This document shows positions 21,322-32,040 of a stretch of DNA of 64,000 nucleotides, piece after piece. The notes under the pieces are model-generated. The model saw nothing but the letters and a program-made list of their open reading frames with translations. It did not search any database and was not told the origin of the DNA. Made by a program: the position numbers and the translations under genes. Position 1 is the first letter of the stretch; every line of letters begins with the position of its first letter. The stretch comes from Gnetum montanum (taxonomy: Eukaryota > Streptophyta > Gnetopsida > Gnetales > Gnetaceae), in contig MNCI01027496.1 of assembly GCA_015680685.1 (NCBI GenBank), positions 1,132,038 to 1,196,037 of the forward strand. The letters are read 5' to 3'.

Positions 21322-24125
21322 ATGTGGTTCCTGGTGGTGGTGGCTCCTCCATGGACCTTTTCCCCTTATCTTGTGCTCTAGGCTTTGGAAATGGATATCT
21401 CTGAAGGGGCACTTGAAGCTTTTCTTCTTCAGTTCGGGGATTGTATGCCATCCATGCTGATGTTCTAATATTTGATAGAGTCAGCACCTCCCATGGACAT
21501 GGCAGTTGTGGAAACATTTGATTGGCTTTGATGTACCAAGTTGCAAACAACCATTATTCTTCCTTGTAGGCTCTGGCTTTGTCTCTACATTCTTGGTAAT
21601 CTATGAGCCATCAAGCCAAATCTATTGTGACATCTTTTTTCCCTTGGTAGTTGGTCTTGACCACCTCTAACTCAGAATTTGCTACCTCTAATTTTTGTAG
21701 TGTCTTTTTGTGTTTAGCAAATTTTGCTTCATACTTGGCATAGGTGGCTACTACTTGCTTGTTTAATTCTATCCTTGGGGATCCTACTATCAACATGGTT
21801 AAGTTGGCATACCATAGGTTTGCCAACTCCATGTACTCAGTGAGATCTTGGATCTGTAGATCCTTACTCTTTAGTTTTGCTTGATGGGTGAAGGCGTAGG
21901 TATCTAATATGGCTCGCCAGTTAGCATTTTGAGCACTAAGAATGTTAATATGGGTTTTGGCCATATGGATTTCTTTTTCAATGATTTGCTTGTACATCCT
22001 CACCTGGTCTTGAAAATGTTCCTTCAAATTTTCATGTCACTTAGCTTTATTTTGCCACATGCTTATTTCAATGGCCGTCTTTTGATGGATCACACATACC
22101 TCCTTCATTGAGAGGATCCTATTTTCTTTGGCTAAGTAACTCATGTCCAGGTTGACCCTTATTAATTATTCTTGCATTTGCTAGAAATTCTCCTTGAGCA
22201 CATTCTTCTATTTTTCAATTGTGGTCAATTGGAGATTCTTAGTGGCAAGGTTTTTATTTTCTTCTTGTAAGGCCTTGAGTGCTTTGGGATGTGCATACGT
22301 TTGGCCTTGTAACTTTGAAGCATCTCAATCAGCCTTCTCTTTTTCTCTTGCCACCCTTTTATTCTCTTCTAATAGTTTATGTAGTTGCTTCATTCGAAAT
22401 GACTCTAGCTGGTCGGCTTGGATAAGTTGGGATGGATCCCATTGTGCGGCTTGTAGGGCGATGAACTTCTCTTAGAGTCTTCTCAACTCATCTTCTGCAT
22501 GTTCAGCCCTAAACTCAGCCATGACCAGCTTTCCTTTTGTGGAAATGAGATCTGATTGTGCTACTGTGACATCTTGAGGGATGTCAAACAAGGATGTTAT
22601 TACTTGTCCTATTTGCAGTAATCGATCTAGTACATCCCCATGTTCCACATGAGTCATCAAGGGGCTGGCTAGGACTTGAGCATCGTGTGCTCCTGTGAGA
22701 TCTATCGATGGCACAATAGGGACATTGAATGATTCTTTGATGTGGTCTATGACCACTTCTGCTACTCTAGCTGTATCCTGGTGTTGCATGACCACTATTG
22801 TGGTGCCTTCACTAGTTTCTAATTGCACTTGAAAAGATGTAGTGTTTCTAGAGATTTGTTGTGACCAATGTGATTCCCTTTCTCTTGTTTGTATAAAAAC
22901 CTTGCCTTGTGCATGATCAATTGAGACCATGGGTTGTACAACATTGTTAATGACCTTGAAGAGGTTATCCTCATCATGACTTCCCTAACTGACCATTTCT
23001 ATGATGGCCTTGAGATGGCTCATCAATGGTCGATAATCTTGTGGTAGTGGTGGCAGTTGGTCTTGCTGGCTTGTGGTTTGCATGTTGGACCTTGCCTCCT
23101 ATTTTTGACTAGGCCTTGTGTCTAAAAGTTGGCTAGGCCCTACTGTTTGAGGTGCAGTGGGCCCAATTATTTGCTCTTGCTCAAGCTCTAATGTCTCACT
23201 AGCATCTTTCCTTGGTGCTGGTGGCTTCAGTAATTCAACATATGAGGCATTTTAAGCTTTTTTGGGGATGTCATTAGTGTACCCCAGTATTCCAGCATGC
23301 TGGCATAGCTTCTTGATTAGACAGAGAAAAGGCAATGCAAATTTCCTCATCTTACATTCTTCAAACTGCCTCAATATTTCTGTGAGATATATAGATGGGG
23401 TAGGTTGACATCAACCTTGCCCATCAAGATTGCACTTCCTTTGTCCACATAGGTGGAAATTCTATTTATTCTTTTTTTTTGGGGAAGGTGTGATAGGTGC
23501 CAATTTTGAAATAGATTCTCTCTTTAAGGGTGAGTTCCCCATATGTCTTATCTTCCTTGTCATACACCCTTTTTAACCATATTTTTCATGCATCAGTATT
23601 AGAGTGAGTGGATAGGTGAGCAACCTTGGGCCTTGTATTTGGAAGGTTTAGAACTTCCAAAATGGCCTTAGTAGAGAAATTGACTGAAATCCCACCAATA
23701 TCAATGATGATGCCTTCTTCCTTATTATGCCAAAATTGGTACGTCTCCCCCAAATACCATTTGCCACTTTCTAAGATGATAGGCCATAGTGGAGATCCTT
23801 TGAGTTGATCTCTAACTAACTCAAGGGAAAATTCAGTAAAGGATCCAAAATTAAGTTTCATGATCATTGCAGCTGATGTGGACCTTTCCCAAATCGCCTG
23901 AACACATTCTAGAGACAACGTGAGATGTTGTCCCTGTTTAGGTGTCCTACCTTCTCAACCTTTTGCATGCCTAGATTGTGCAGTAACAGGGGGTTCTTGA
24001 TGGATGCTGAATGATTGTGCCTCCTACTTTGCATGTTCTATAGGAGGTCCTTGGGCCTTGCCTCTTCTTGGCTATTTGGATGCACCTTGAGAGGGTCCTC
24101 CCTATTGTCCTCATTTAGGGGCCAT
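21322..24125 (-). pseudogene. Element F accessory ORF, about 930 codons, broken (best-preserved copy)
   Basis: The function is unknown. It starts at ATG 24125. Codons 1-70 are basic and Gln/Pro-rich, with stops at places where Trp or Gln is likely. Codons 70-230 form a globular part with YLGETYQFW (about codons 122-130), GISVNFSTKAILEVLNLPNT (about 142-161) and LTLKERIYFKIGTYHTF; this weakly recalls the N-terminal domain of 'putative plant transposon protein' sequences. One frame change occurs between 23586 and 22930. Segment 22930-22472 is open. Segment 22027-21611 is strongly helical and charged (coiled-coil-like), with EYMELANLWYANL. The C-terminus has MFPQLPCPWEVL and RTEEEKLQ, ending in a basic, Pro-rich tail at 21322. 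The middle of the protein is poorly conserved between copies. Confidence 0.72.
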
Positions 24126-24628
24126 GTATAATCACACCAGGTTCAACTGTTAGTAAGGTCATTTAACAAAATTTGATTTATACCTTACTGATTACCTTTA
24201 ATGAATTCAATTCTTTCTTAGTGTGATTTAGAGTTAGAAATTTTCAAGAAAATCCCCCTAAAATTTTTCATGTCAGGCCCAATTTGATTGGGTGACTTCA
24301 AGAATAATTTTCATAGTTTGCGTGAAGAAAAAAAATTAGTTTGGCATAAGTTCTTAGAATTTCTTAACATTACTTACCCCTATGATATCCTTTGGATGAT
24401 AGAAAATTTTGAAAAAGTTATGTGTAGCTTGGAGCATACCCTTCCCCCACAACTGAGTTAAACACTCCAAGTTTTAGTAGGTTTGATTGAAAGGAGAATC
24501 AGAGCATTAATGAGCAAGATATTGATGTTTAAATGATAGATGTGCAAGCTTGAAAATTTGTGGAAGAAAATTGCAACAACTCCCCTTGTGTAAATAATGG
24601 AAAATGACATTAACATGCATGGGGGGTC
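24126..24628 (-). other. Leader upstream of the accessory ORF (F)
   Basis: This is a non-coding leader of about 480 bases between the TATA-like box and ATG 24125. It contains the second polypurine-like word, CAGTTGTGGGGGAAGG (about 24433-24448, minus), at the position where A has GCGGGGG (about 14088-14094) and C has AGTCATGGGGG (30530-30540). Confidence 0.55.
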
Positions 24629-24727
24629 CATATATATAGGTTTTATGGATGTAATATTGTGTACGCGCTAGCGCATACCTGATATTGTGTCGGACCCGAT
24701 ACTGGGTACCTAATATCATGTCCCTTC
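24629..24727 (-). promoter_or_regulatory. Internal U3-like palindrome array and TATA-like box (F)
   Basis: On minus, the order is CATGATATTAGGTACC, CAGTATCGGG, CAATATCAGGTATGCG and TACGCGCTAGCGCATA-type palindromic words (24645-24727), then CCTATATATATGG (24629-24641). This reproduces the order palindrome array then TATA box of the F LTR U3 (36560-36660), including words close to TACCTGATATCG. I infer a promoter for the accessory ORF that shares regulatory motifs with the LTR. Confidence 0.6.
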
Positions 24728-24840
24728 CAAAATAAGGTATGTGGAAAAATCAATAAATTTTTGAATTTTCATGGCCAAGAATGAAGGATTTAAGGTAAAT
24801 TTAAAAGATATGGGGTAATGTTGAGTAGAAATTAAGGCAT

Positions 24841-25639
24841 TGATGGGATGCAATATTACATGGGCCACGATATCACGTACGCGATATCGCATGCCATGAT
24901 ATCGTAGCATGTTGCCAAATCTATAAATAAGAGGCGGCTCTCCCTTGTTTCTCCATCTAGATCTAGACCTTAGCCAAACTCTTGCAGTTTTTCCATTCCA
25001 GAGTTAGAGTAATTTCCATGTGCCCGCAGTAGGAGTTCCCAAAGTGAACGGATCTTTATTCGAGAAAATATTGTACTTGAGCACAAGTTTGTGTACAGAA
25101 ATAAAGAAGAACTTTTGGATAGACCTTGCAATGCATGGACTAAGCTAATTAGGACTTTAATTATTATTAATTTTTTAAATGCTTTATTAGTTAATTAATC
25201 TTTCTCAACCCTCAAAACTCCTAGTTAAGTGCATTCTGTACGACCGCTTCGAGCACGTGCATTACGCTTGGTAATCCTAGTAACAAATAGTGTTTGGTAA
25301 TCCCAGAAGGTTACATTGGTTCAGGGTGTGAACGGTAAGTGGGAATGGATACTGATGCTAGGCATTAGAACTTAGTTAGTTAAAGTTAGTTATTTAGCCT
25401 CTTCACCCTTTCCCTCATTAGCATAGACAATAAAACATAAAAGATATAAAAATCACATACCTCAGACTTACTTAACCATACAACCGTGAAAAATACAAGT
25501 AAGTCTGAGAAGATAATGAATGATTAACCTTAAGTGTTCCATAAGGCGTGTAGGCACTTAGTCTACAGAGTTCAACCGAATCGCGTGTGTAACGCTCGTA
25601 TTCGTATGGTTGAGTGTAGGGGTACCTTGCCACTCATCA
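24841..25639 (+). mobile_element. 5' LTR of element C
   Basis: 799 bp, TGATGGGATG...CACTCATCA. The U3 contains three GATATC-type palindromes (about 24868-24902), then ATCTATAAATAAGAGG (24919-24934) as TATA box. R has GTGCCCGCAGTAGGAGT (about 25020-25036) and a poly(A) signal AATAAAG (about 25100-25106). Confidence 0.92.
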
Positions 25640-25640
25640 T

Positions 25641-25658
25641 TGGCGCTGTTGCCAGGGA
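25641..25658 (+). promoter_or_regulatory. Primer-binding site of element C (tRNA-Asp type)
   Basis: TGGCGCTGTTGCCAGGGA differs from the tRNA-Asp complement TGGCGCCGTTGCCGGGGA at two positions. It lies one base after the LTR. Confidence 0.9.
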
Positions 25659-25784
25659 CTAAGTTGTTTGTGCACTAAGTAGAACATAGGAAATCATCCA
25701 CATCATTGGGAAGCTTAAATGAACCCTTAGAGTTAATCAGAAGAAAATTTAAACAATGGTCGATAGCACACAGACAAGATAACA

Positions 25785-28290
25785 ATGTCTTCTTCTTCTC
25801 ATAAAAGCACTTCACTACCTAGGGATCACACAAGAGACAGTCGACGGTCTAACACACGCAACCAAGAATTGCCAGTTCCTCAATAGTATCGAGTGGTATA
25901 TACTCATCATGATGAGTATATACCCAATTTTACTTTTATCCTCCATTAGGATGAACAACTGCGCTAGAGAGACTTGCAAGGTAACATAGTGTTACCCCCA
26001 AATCGGGTAGTCCCTAACATGCTCCTTTGAGCTCTTTCACAGATAGGCATGATGGAATTATACGTCGAATACATTATAGAAGATTATGACATAAGGGATT
26101 ACCATCCCATAGTAGTGCAATGTCTAAGGGACTCGTGGCAGGAGAGTTATCACACATCGTCTAAACCCTAAACCCCGAAACGCTTTGCCTGTCATAAGAG
26201 AAGTTAAGGGTGGTGAACCTATTTCAATAGGTTCTCCACAAAATGATGTTCCCCCTCCTAATGAGAGTGAGGAGGTAGTGTATCAGAACCTACACTCTAT
26301 AATTCACAACCCTGGTTCTAATTTTCATGAACTCCAAGTGTTCAATGAGGGAACACAAACACATGACAAAGGCGGGAAATCTGATCGTCATCACGATTGG
26401 GGCCATAGCCACCAAAGAGAAGGTAAGAAACATCGTCATGGCAATGGTTCCCCTTTTTCTTTCCCTTAATCACATCATTCACCCTCTCCTTCCACATCAA
26501 GATGTAGTCACAAAGAGCATAACTATGAGGATAAGGGTAAGGATAAGCAAAATGAGAACCCTCGACAAGAGAGTCGAGAGAGAGGATGAGGGAATTCTAG
26601 AGAGTCAAGGCATAGAAGGGAAACTAGGGAACCACATAGGCATCATAGACGTCATGAGAAAGATGATCATGATGAAACCCTACTTATCACCTGAAGTATG
26701 TTAGATATTATGGAGTCTGTTAGAATACCTACAAGGCACCAAAAAGATAGCCGGATCAAGAGACTAGATATGAACAATATCCCACGGTTTGAGGGGGGAT
26801 ACAATGCTGATCCGAAAAACCACTTACAGGCATTCCATAATGCCTGTGCCTTGTAGAATATTGAAAATGAGTGGAATAAGTTAAAGGTGTTCCCTAGGAC
26901 ACTCATAAAAGAAGCAAAAAGTTGGTATTGGTCTTTAGAGTCGGAAACCATTAGGAGGTGGAGTACAATGCTAGAATTGTTTAACAATAAATACCAAACA
27001 TACTCCAGAGTGTCCAACTTATGTAGGAAGATCCAAGGATGGAAGCAGGCTAATCACGAACCCTTGGATGCTGCCATGGGTCGATATTATGCATTGCTAC
27101 ATCGTTGTCTAGGCCATGGTTATGCACAACGGGATCAACTACGCTATCTCATAGATGGGCTAAGACATGAAACCAGGAGAACCCTTGGGCCATATGCCCA
27201 AGGGAGATTATCTAAACTTAGGTCCCACGAAGTTCATAGATTGTTGGAACAAGTAGCTAAAGAAGAAGGGGAGCTATGGAAAAGAGAAAGCACGGAAGAG
27301 TATAACCGCGATCCTTCCCTCTGAAAGAGGGGAGTGAGATTCTGCGAAGAGGAGGATGAGTCACCACTCGAAGAGTTGGTGAATAGAAAAACCTTGCTAC
27401 TTTAGAAATTAACAATGGAAGTATTAGCTAAGGTAGATGAAATATGGAGCTCCTTAGATAGTAAAATTAAAACTGTCCTAAAAATCGTAGAGGAGTCTAA
27501 GGAGGAGCGAAGTAGTGACCATGATAAGAAAAAGCGGAGAGATTCAGGCTAAGGGAAAAATGACTATCATCGATGAGGTTGTGGATTTGGATATAGACAA
27601 TGAAAATGGATGTGAGATCTACCAATATGACCATCCTAAGGGATGTTGCCCAATAATCTCACATCTACAAGAGTCTAGGGTGTATGCACTCAACCCAAGA
27701 CTTAACAAACGACAAGTACCCTGAAGGTTACATTATCCCCAGGCTAACCCAAGGTAGTTCCATGAATTTTTAACATATTATCCAAGTGAAACTCCACCAC
27801 AACCTATCGAGCAAGACCAATAGTGGCAACACCCACAGTCATGGGGGATGCCATCGCCTAGACAACAATACCCTTATCAATAACCAGATCCATATGGCTA
27901 TTACGTGCAACAGCCAGTCTCTCCAAGTGACTCTATGGGTCATGTAACCCCACAATGTTACTACAAAGTTTGGGAATATTTTAGGACTCCCTCTCCTCTG
28001 GGAGACACACCACATGCATACCATCTGTTGAATCCATCCGCCACTCATACGCTGATAGTTCCACTACCACCTACTTCAACGATGCAAGGGGAACTTCCCA
28101 CTCAACTACAGCAACGTAATGCTACGAGAGCTGTAAACCTTCAACCCACTACTGGTTCTAACAATTATACAAAGAGAGGATCTTTCTTCAGAACCACAAG
28201 TCCAAACAAGCTCTCACAACCACAAGCGGTTGAGTCTATGACCACTCCAACAAATAAGGCTTCGGAGCTCCCTTCAAACCAACAATAGAG
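25785..28290 (+). pseudogene. gag: Element C gag (broken)
   Basis: It is the same protein as the open gag of B. The start ATG at 25785 matches B's start region. The Retrotrans_gag core is at about 26760-27290; an open piece spans 26887-27324 (PRTLIKEAKSWYWSL, SRVSNLCRKIQGWKQ). In the zinc knuckle (about 27610-27650) the second Cys has become Tyr (CEIYQYDHPKGCC). The Gln/Pro-rich tail spans 27725-28290. Stops include several TAG codons where B has Gln or Trp (for example near 25888 and 25972). Confidence 0.88.
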
Positions 28291-28299
28291 CTCAACGCA

Positions 28300-28960
28300 T
28301 ACGGTTATGTTAACACATACCGTTACTAATTGGATCAAGGTAGGCCACCTTCCCAGGAACCTATCTAATCCTAGAAGTCCCTTAATCTACCTCCAAGTCA
28401 CTGGGAATGAACCACGTAAGGCTCTTCTTGACTCAGGTTCTGGAGTCAACTTAATATCACGAGAAATGTATAAAGCCTGGAACCTACCTCCACTCAAGAC
28501 AAGAAATATTCAACTAGAGTTGGCTGACCAGTCCATCACCATTCCCTTGGGATTGATGGAGGACATCGTTACCACTGTGTGTGGTTGATCATACCCAACT
28601 GATTTCCTAGTGATAGAAGTGAACAGTAACAAAGGGGACTTCCCAATTATAATGGGGAGGGCATGGCTAAGTACCATAAATGCATGCCTAGGAATCTGCG
28701 ATATATCCTTGTAAATATCTAAGGAAAATATTTATGGAAAGATCGAGAAGAAGAAAGTTTCATGCATCACATACAGTGACTCAGAGGGTGATGACATGGA
28801 GGAATGCTCAACATTTCCTGCATGTAACCGGTGTGCACTAGAGGATAACATACAAAGGTGCTTGTATGTAGCAACCACACAACAAGAGAACACCCAGTGG
28901 TTGATAGGTAATCAAGAGAGTAGCCCACCAACATGCATGGAATGAACTAGAGGAACAACT
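28300..28960 (+). pseudogene. pro: Element C aspartic protease (broken)
   Basis: It continues from gag. The active-site motif DSGSGVNLIS is intact at about 28431-28460, the only unaltered one in the window. LGLMEDIVTT is at about 28548-28577; the next Trp codon (expected WSYP) is now TGA near 28588. DFPIIMGRAWLST follows at about 28639-28677. The reading continues into a linker that ends at the pol-deletion junction (about 29040-29080). Confidence 0.85.
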
Positions 28961-29106
28961 TGCATCCACAATGAAAGCATAGATACATTCGAATATGAGC
29001 ATCACCAACTTCCAACCCTTAACCTGAAAACATCAATTGGGAGAAGTTGGACACTTTTAAGAAATTCAAACAAACGCTCATTATTTTGGATCTCTTCATT
29101 TCAATT

Positions 29107-29126
29107 CAGTCATGGGGGAGATGGCC
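29107..29126 (+). promoter_or_regulatory. Polypurine-like motif 1 of element C
   Basis: AGTCATGGGGGAGATGGCC lies where the coding part ends, just after the pol-deletion junction. The core is the same as the true polypurine tract at 31078-31090. Equivalent motifs are in A (12301) and B (55572-55592, minus). Confidence 0.6.
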
Positions 29127-29149
29127 ACCTATGCTGATCATTCAGGGCC

Positions 29150-29275
29150 CTCAGTTTCTTTTAAGTTTTTGTTTTACACATTTTTGTTTTACATGTTTTT
29201 GTTTTGCATATTTTTGTTTTACAAATTTCTTTAACTCTTCTTATTTTTGTTTTACAACATCATTCATACTTTTTC
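29150..29275 (+). repeat. T-rich minisatellite (TTTTTGTTTTACA units)
   Basis: About seven irregular copies of TTTTTGTTTTACA/TTTTGCATA-like units. B has the same array as GTGTAAAACAAAAAC units at 55420-55535 (opposite strand). A (12340-12440), F (33243-33320) and E (63390-63480) have degraded versions at the matching place. Confidence 0.8.
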
Positions 29276-29460
29276 TTTTATTTGTTTGTATGCGTGTATC
29301 TTATCCATTTTGTTAAGTTCGTCACCCAATAAGTGCTATTAAATGATGGTATGAACTATTTTCTATAGATTGCTAATGTTTGGTTTTTACCTTTAAGATT
29401 ATGATGTTGATACTAAGGTACAGTTCTTTTGATATGACAGGTAATGAGTCCATAGCATCG

Positions 29461-29552
29461 ATACATCCACAAATTTCTATGGTCTCTCTTGGCTTGGAAA
29501 TNCAGCATCCATACATCCACAAATTTCTATGGTCTCTCTTGGCTTGGAAATG
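29461..29552. repeat. Assembly-gap duplication around a single N
   Basis: The about 43-base sequence ending GGCTTGGAAAT before the N at 29502 is repeated directly after it. The same pattern occurs at 52764 and 61197. It is best read as unmerged contig ends, not a biological repeat. Confidence 0.8.
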
Positions 29553-31077
29553 TACAGTCCCTTTCTAAATAATAACTTCCAACGAATCAGTGATTGGGTA
29601 TTTCTCAAACTAAGGAAGGACTCAAGGATTGAAAAGGGTATGACTTCAAGGGAACTTGATGCTTTTGTGTTGGCCATTCTCTTGGGTGCTTGAATGTTTT
29701 CTTCTTGAGTTTTCCTTCCCATTCCGACATTTCTCCATCATCAGGAAGTTGAGCTAATAAAAATAACAAAGTCTTTGCATGATGTGGTTCTCACATATAA
29801 ACATAAAAAAAAAAAATAGTGAGGATTCAAAGCACACCCCTTAGACAGAATAATCATTTGGGCTACAAGCACTGGTTATGAAACTAAAATAAACATGTTC
29901 CCTCTAACTAAGGCCCTTCTCACTTCCCATTCTCTCCTCCTTTGTTTCTTCGGAATGGTGGTGGCTCTTTAGAGAAGGAATTCTTGTTACTTCAAGTGGA
30001 TGGATTGGCCAAATGCATTAATGCGAAGTCATTGGATATGGTTTGTTTGAGGCTGGACTAGAATAGGATCTACTAAGTCACATTAATCATTAACTACACA
30101 AGGGGCTGTACAGCACCTTGTTCTTGAGACTCCATTCCATTCTCTTCTCTCCCTCCTTCTCTCCATTGTTCACCTCATTTCCGGTTGTATCATTAGTGTA
30201 TATCTTGGTGGATGCATTGTTTTCTTTTTTGTAAATTCTTGTGGTTAAGACTTTAACTCTTGTTTCCAAATGACATTCCTAGAGCCTACGGACTCTTTGA
30301 ATGCGGGTTTGTCAAGGCATTAAGGGCATGAGCCTACTTTGGGGAGGACCCATTGGCATTCCTATTTGGTGCACCAGTTAAATTCTTTCCCTTAACATTT
30401 TTGCAATCCACTCTATTTTGTTCATTTCCATCTTGACATTCATTTCATCGACATTATAGTTTTCTCTTTTTCTCCATCTTTCTTGTTCTTTTTCTTTCTC
30501 CATTCTATTGCTATCGGAGGTTTGCTCTTAGTCATGGGGGTCCTGACTCAATTTTTTTCAATTTTTTTCCCTAGCCCCTACACCTTCGATAGTCACCACT
30601 ATTATATCTCCAGAGCCGTATCAGCCATAGCACAACTCAGCCAATGGACCTTTCACCGAAGCAAGGTATCAATTGCATTGCGATTCAGTTACCCTTGCTA
30701 GTATAAAGACTGTGTTGTGTGTGCAGATGGCAATCATACAACAATAGATTAGATCTTGAGGGAATACTTAGAATGGATCGGTGCTGAAGCAGCTATGTAA
30801 GGAATGAGATGGATGGCATGCTTGCAGATGGACAAAGAAAGGTGCAATCTTGGCGTTGGCAGTAGCAGACTTCTTCTCTCTTCTCTCTCAGCTTCCAAAT
30901 AAGGCCTGATGTCAAATGTATAAAGTGTTCACTCTTGTTGTCATGAACACTAGTTTTGTCATGTTTTGTAATGATGATCCGTTTACATATCATCCCATTT
31001 ATCATTAGTTCCATTCAAGTCAATAATCCCATACCTTCCCAATATTTTGTAGGGAACTTGAGGACGAGTTTTTATTT
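29553..31077 (+). other. Element C 3' untranslated region
   Basis: It contains GGGTATGACTTCAAGGGAAC (about 29636-29655), the conserved block at 29828-29890 (AAAGCACACCCCTTAGAC, then GGGCTACAAGCACTGGTTAT) and polypurine-like motif 2 (30530-30540). A remnant of the leader that precedes the accessory ORF in A and F follows. The accessory ORF itself is missing. The ORF at 30483-30701 has no recognisable domain. Confidence 0.7.
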
Positions 31078-31090
31078 AGTCATGGGGGTA
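31078..31090 (+). promoter_or_regulatory. Polypurine tract of element C
   Basis: AGTCATGGGGGTA directly precedes the TGATGGGATG start of the 3' LTR. Confidence 0.9.
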
Positions 31091-31607
31091 TGATGGGATG
31101 CAATATTGCATGGGCCACGATATCGCATCCCCCGCGATATCGCGTCTTCCCCTACGATATCGCGTACACGATATCACAGCGCGCTGCCAAATCTATAAAT
31201 AAGAGGTGGCTCTCCCTTGTTTCTCCATCTATATCTAGACCTTATCCAAACTCTTGCATTTTTTCCATTCTAGAGTTAGAGTAATTTCCATGTGCCCGTA
31301 GTAGGAGTTCCCAAAGTGAACGGATCTTTATTCGAGCAAATATTGTACCTGAGCACAAGTTTGTGTATGGAAATAAAGATGAACTTTTGGATAAACCTTG
31401 CAGTGCATGGACTAAGATAAATAGGACTTTAATTATTATTAATTGTTTAAATGCTTTATTAGTTAATTAATCTTTCTCAACCCTTAACACTCCTAGTTAA
31501 GTGCATTCAGTACGACCCCTTCGAGCACATGCGTTACGCTTGATAATCCCAACAACGAATAGCATTTGGTAATCCTAGAAGGTTGCATTGGTTCAGGGTG
31601 TGAATGG
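31091..31607 (+). mobile_element. 3' LTR of element C (truncated)
   Basis: It matches 24841 to about 25337. The U3 carries four GATATC palindromes (31117-31172), against three in the 5' LTR. Similarity to the 5' LTR stops at about 31607, in the middle of GGGTGTGAATGGT, and gag-type sequence follows. Confidence 0.88.
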
Positions 31608-32039
31608 TCATGACACTCGAGACTACTGTCCCACTAAAACACAATGCAAGCGAGATAGACATCAAGAGAAGCACCATGAGGCTACGAAGGAGAAACATTT
31701 CACTAATCCCTTGTTCCTACTAGATCAAGATGACAAGGAGGATCCTCTTTTTGAAGGTTCTCAACATGAAGATTCTCCACCCCTTGTTGTTGGTAATGAG
31801 GGTTGACCCTGAACCTATGATCAACTATTCATAAACTAGGTTTGGGAAAAAGTGATAGTCAAGGTAGGGACTTGGGTAAACATCACAATAATAAGGGATC
31901 TAAGGATGGAGGTTGTAATGAGTGAAAAAGTGATGGCAAATACCGTAGTGGTGGTGGCATTCCACCTTCCTCTCCATCCACTTCATATAACTATGAACAT
32001 TTCTCTTCATTTGCTAATTTTCATAAAAGCCATCATTGA
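31608..32039 (+). pseudogene. gag: gag fragment of an A-type element
   Basis: It aligns with element A gag at about 6450-6880, including the acidic/His-rich stretch and the segment around GGTTTGGGAAAAAGTGATAG. It is less damaged than A there: 31588-31806 is open. It is joined abruptly to the truncated C LTR on the left and ends at a single N (32040). It may be a recombination product or an assembly join. Confidence 0.75.
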
Positions 32040-32040
32040 N

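Larger units (their letters stand above)
24841..31607 (+). mobile_element. Element C: gag-protease deletion derivative, nested in F
   Basis: 5' LTR 24841-25639, primer site 25641-25658, gag and protease (25785 to about 28960), 3' untranslated region (29107-31077), polypurine tract 31078-31090, and a 3' LTR from 31091 cut off at about 31607. There is no RT, RNase H, integrase or accessory ORF. It shares one exact pol-deletion junction with element B. The left flank GGCAT (24836-24840) should be repeated at the right end, but the 3' LTR is truncated, so this cannot be tested. Confidence 0.88.

Noticed and set aside
29047-29316. 89-codon Phe-rich ORF
   Set aside because: It arises from reading the T-rich minisatellite of element C.
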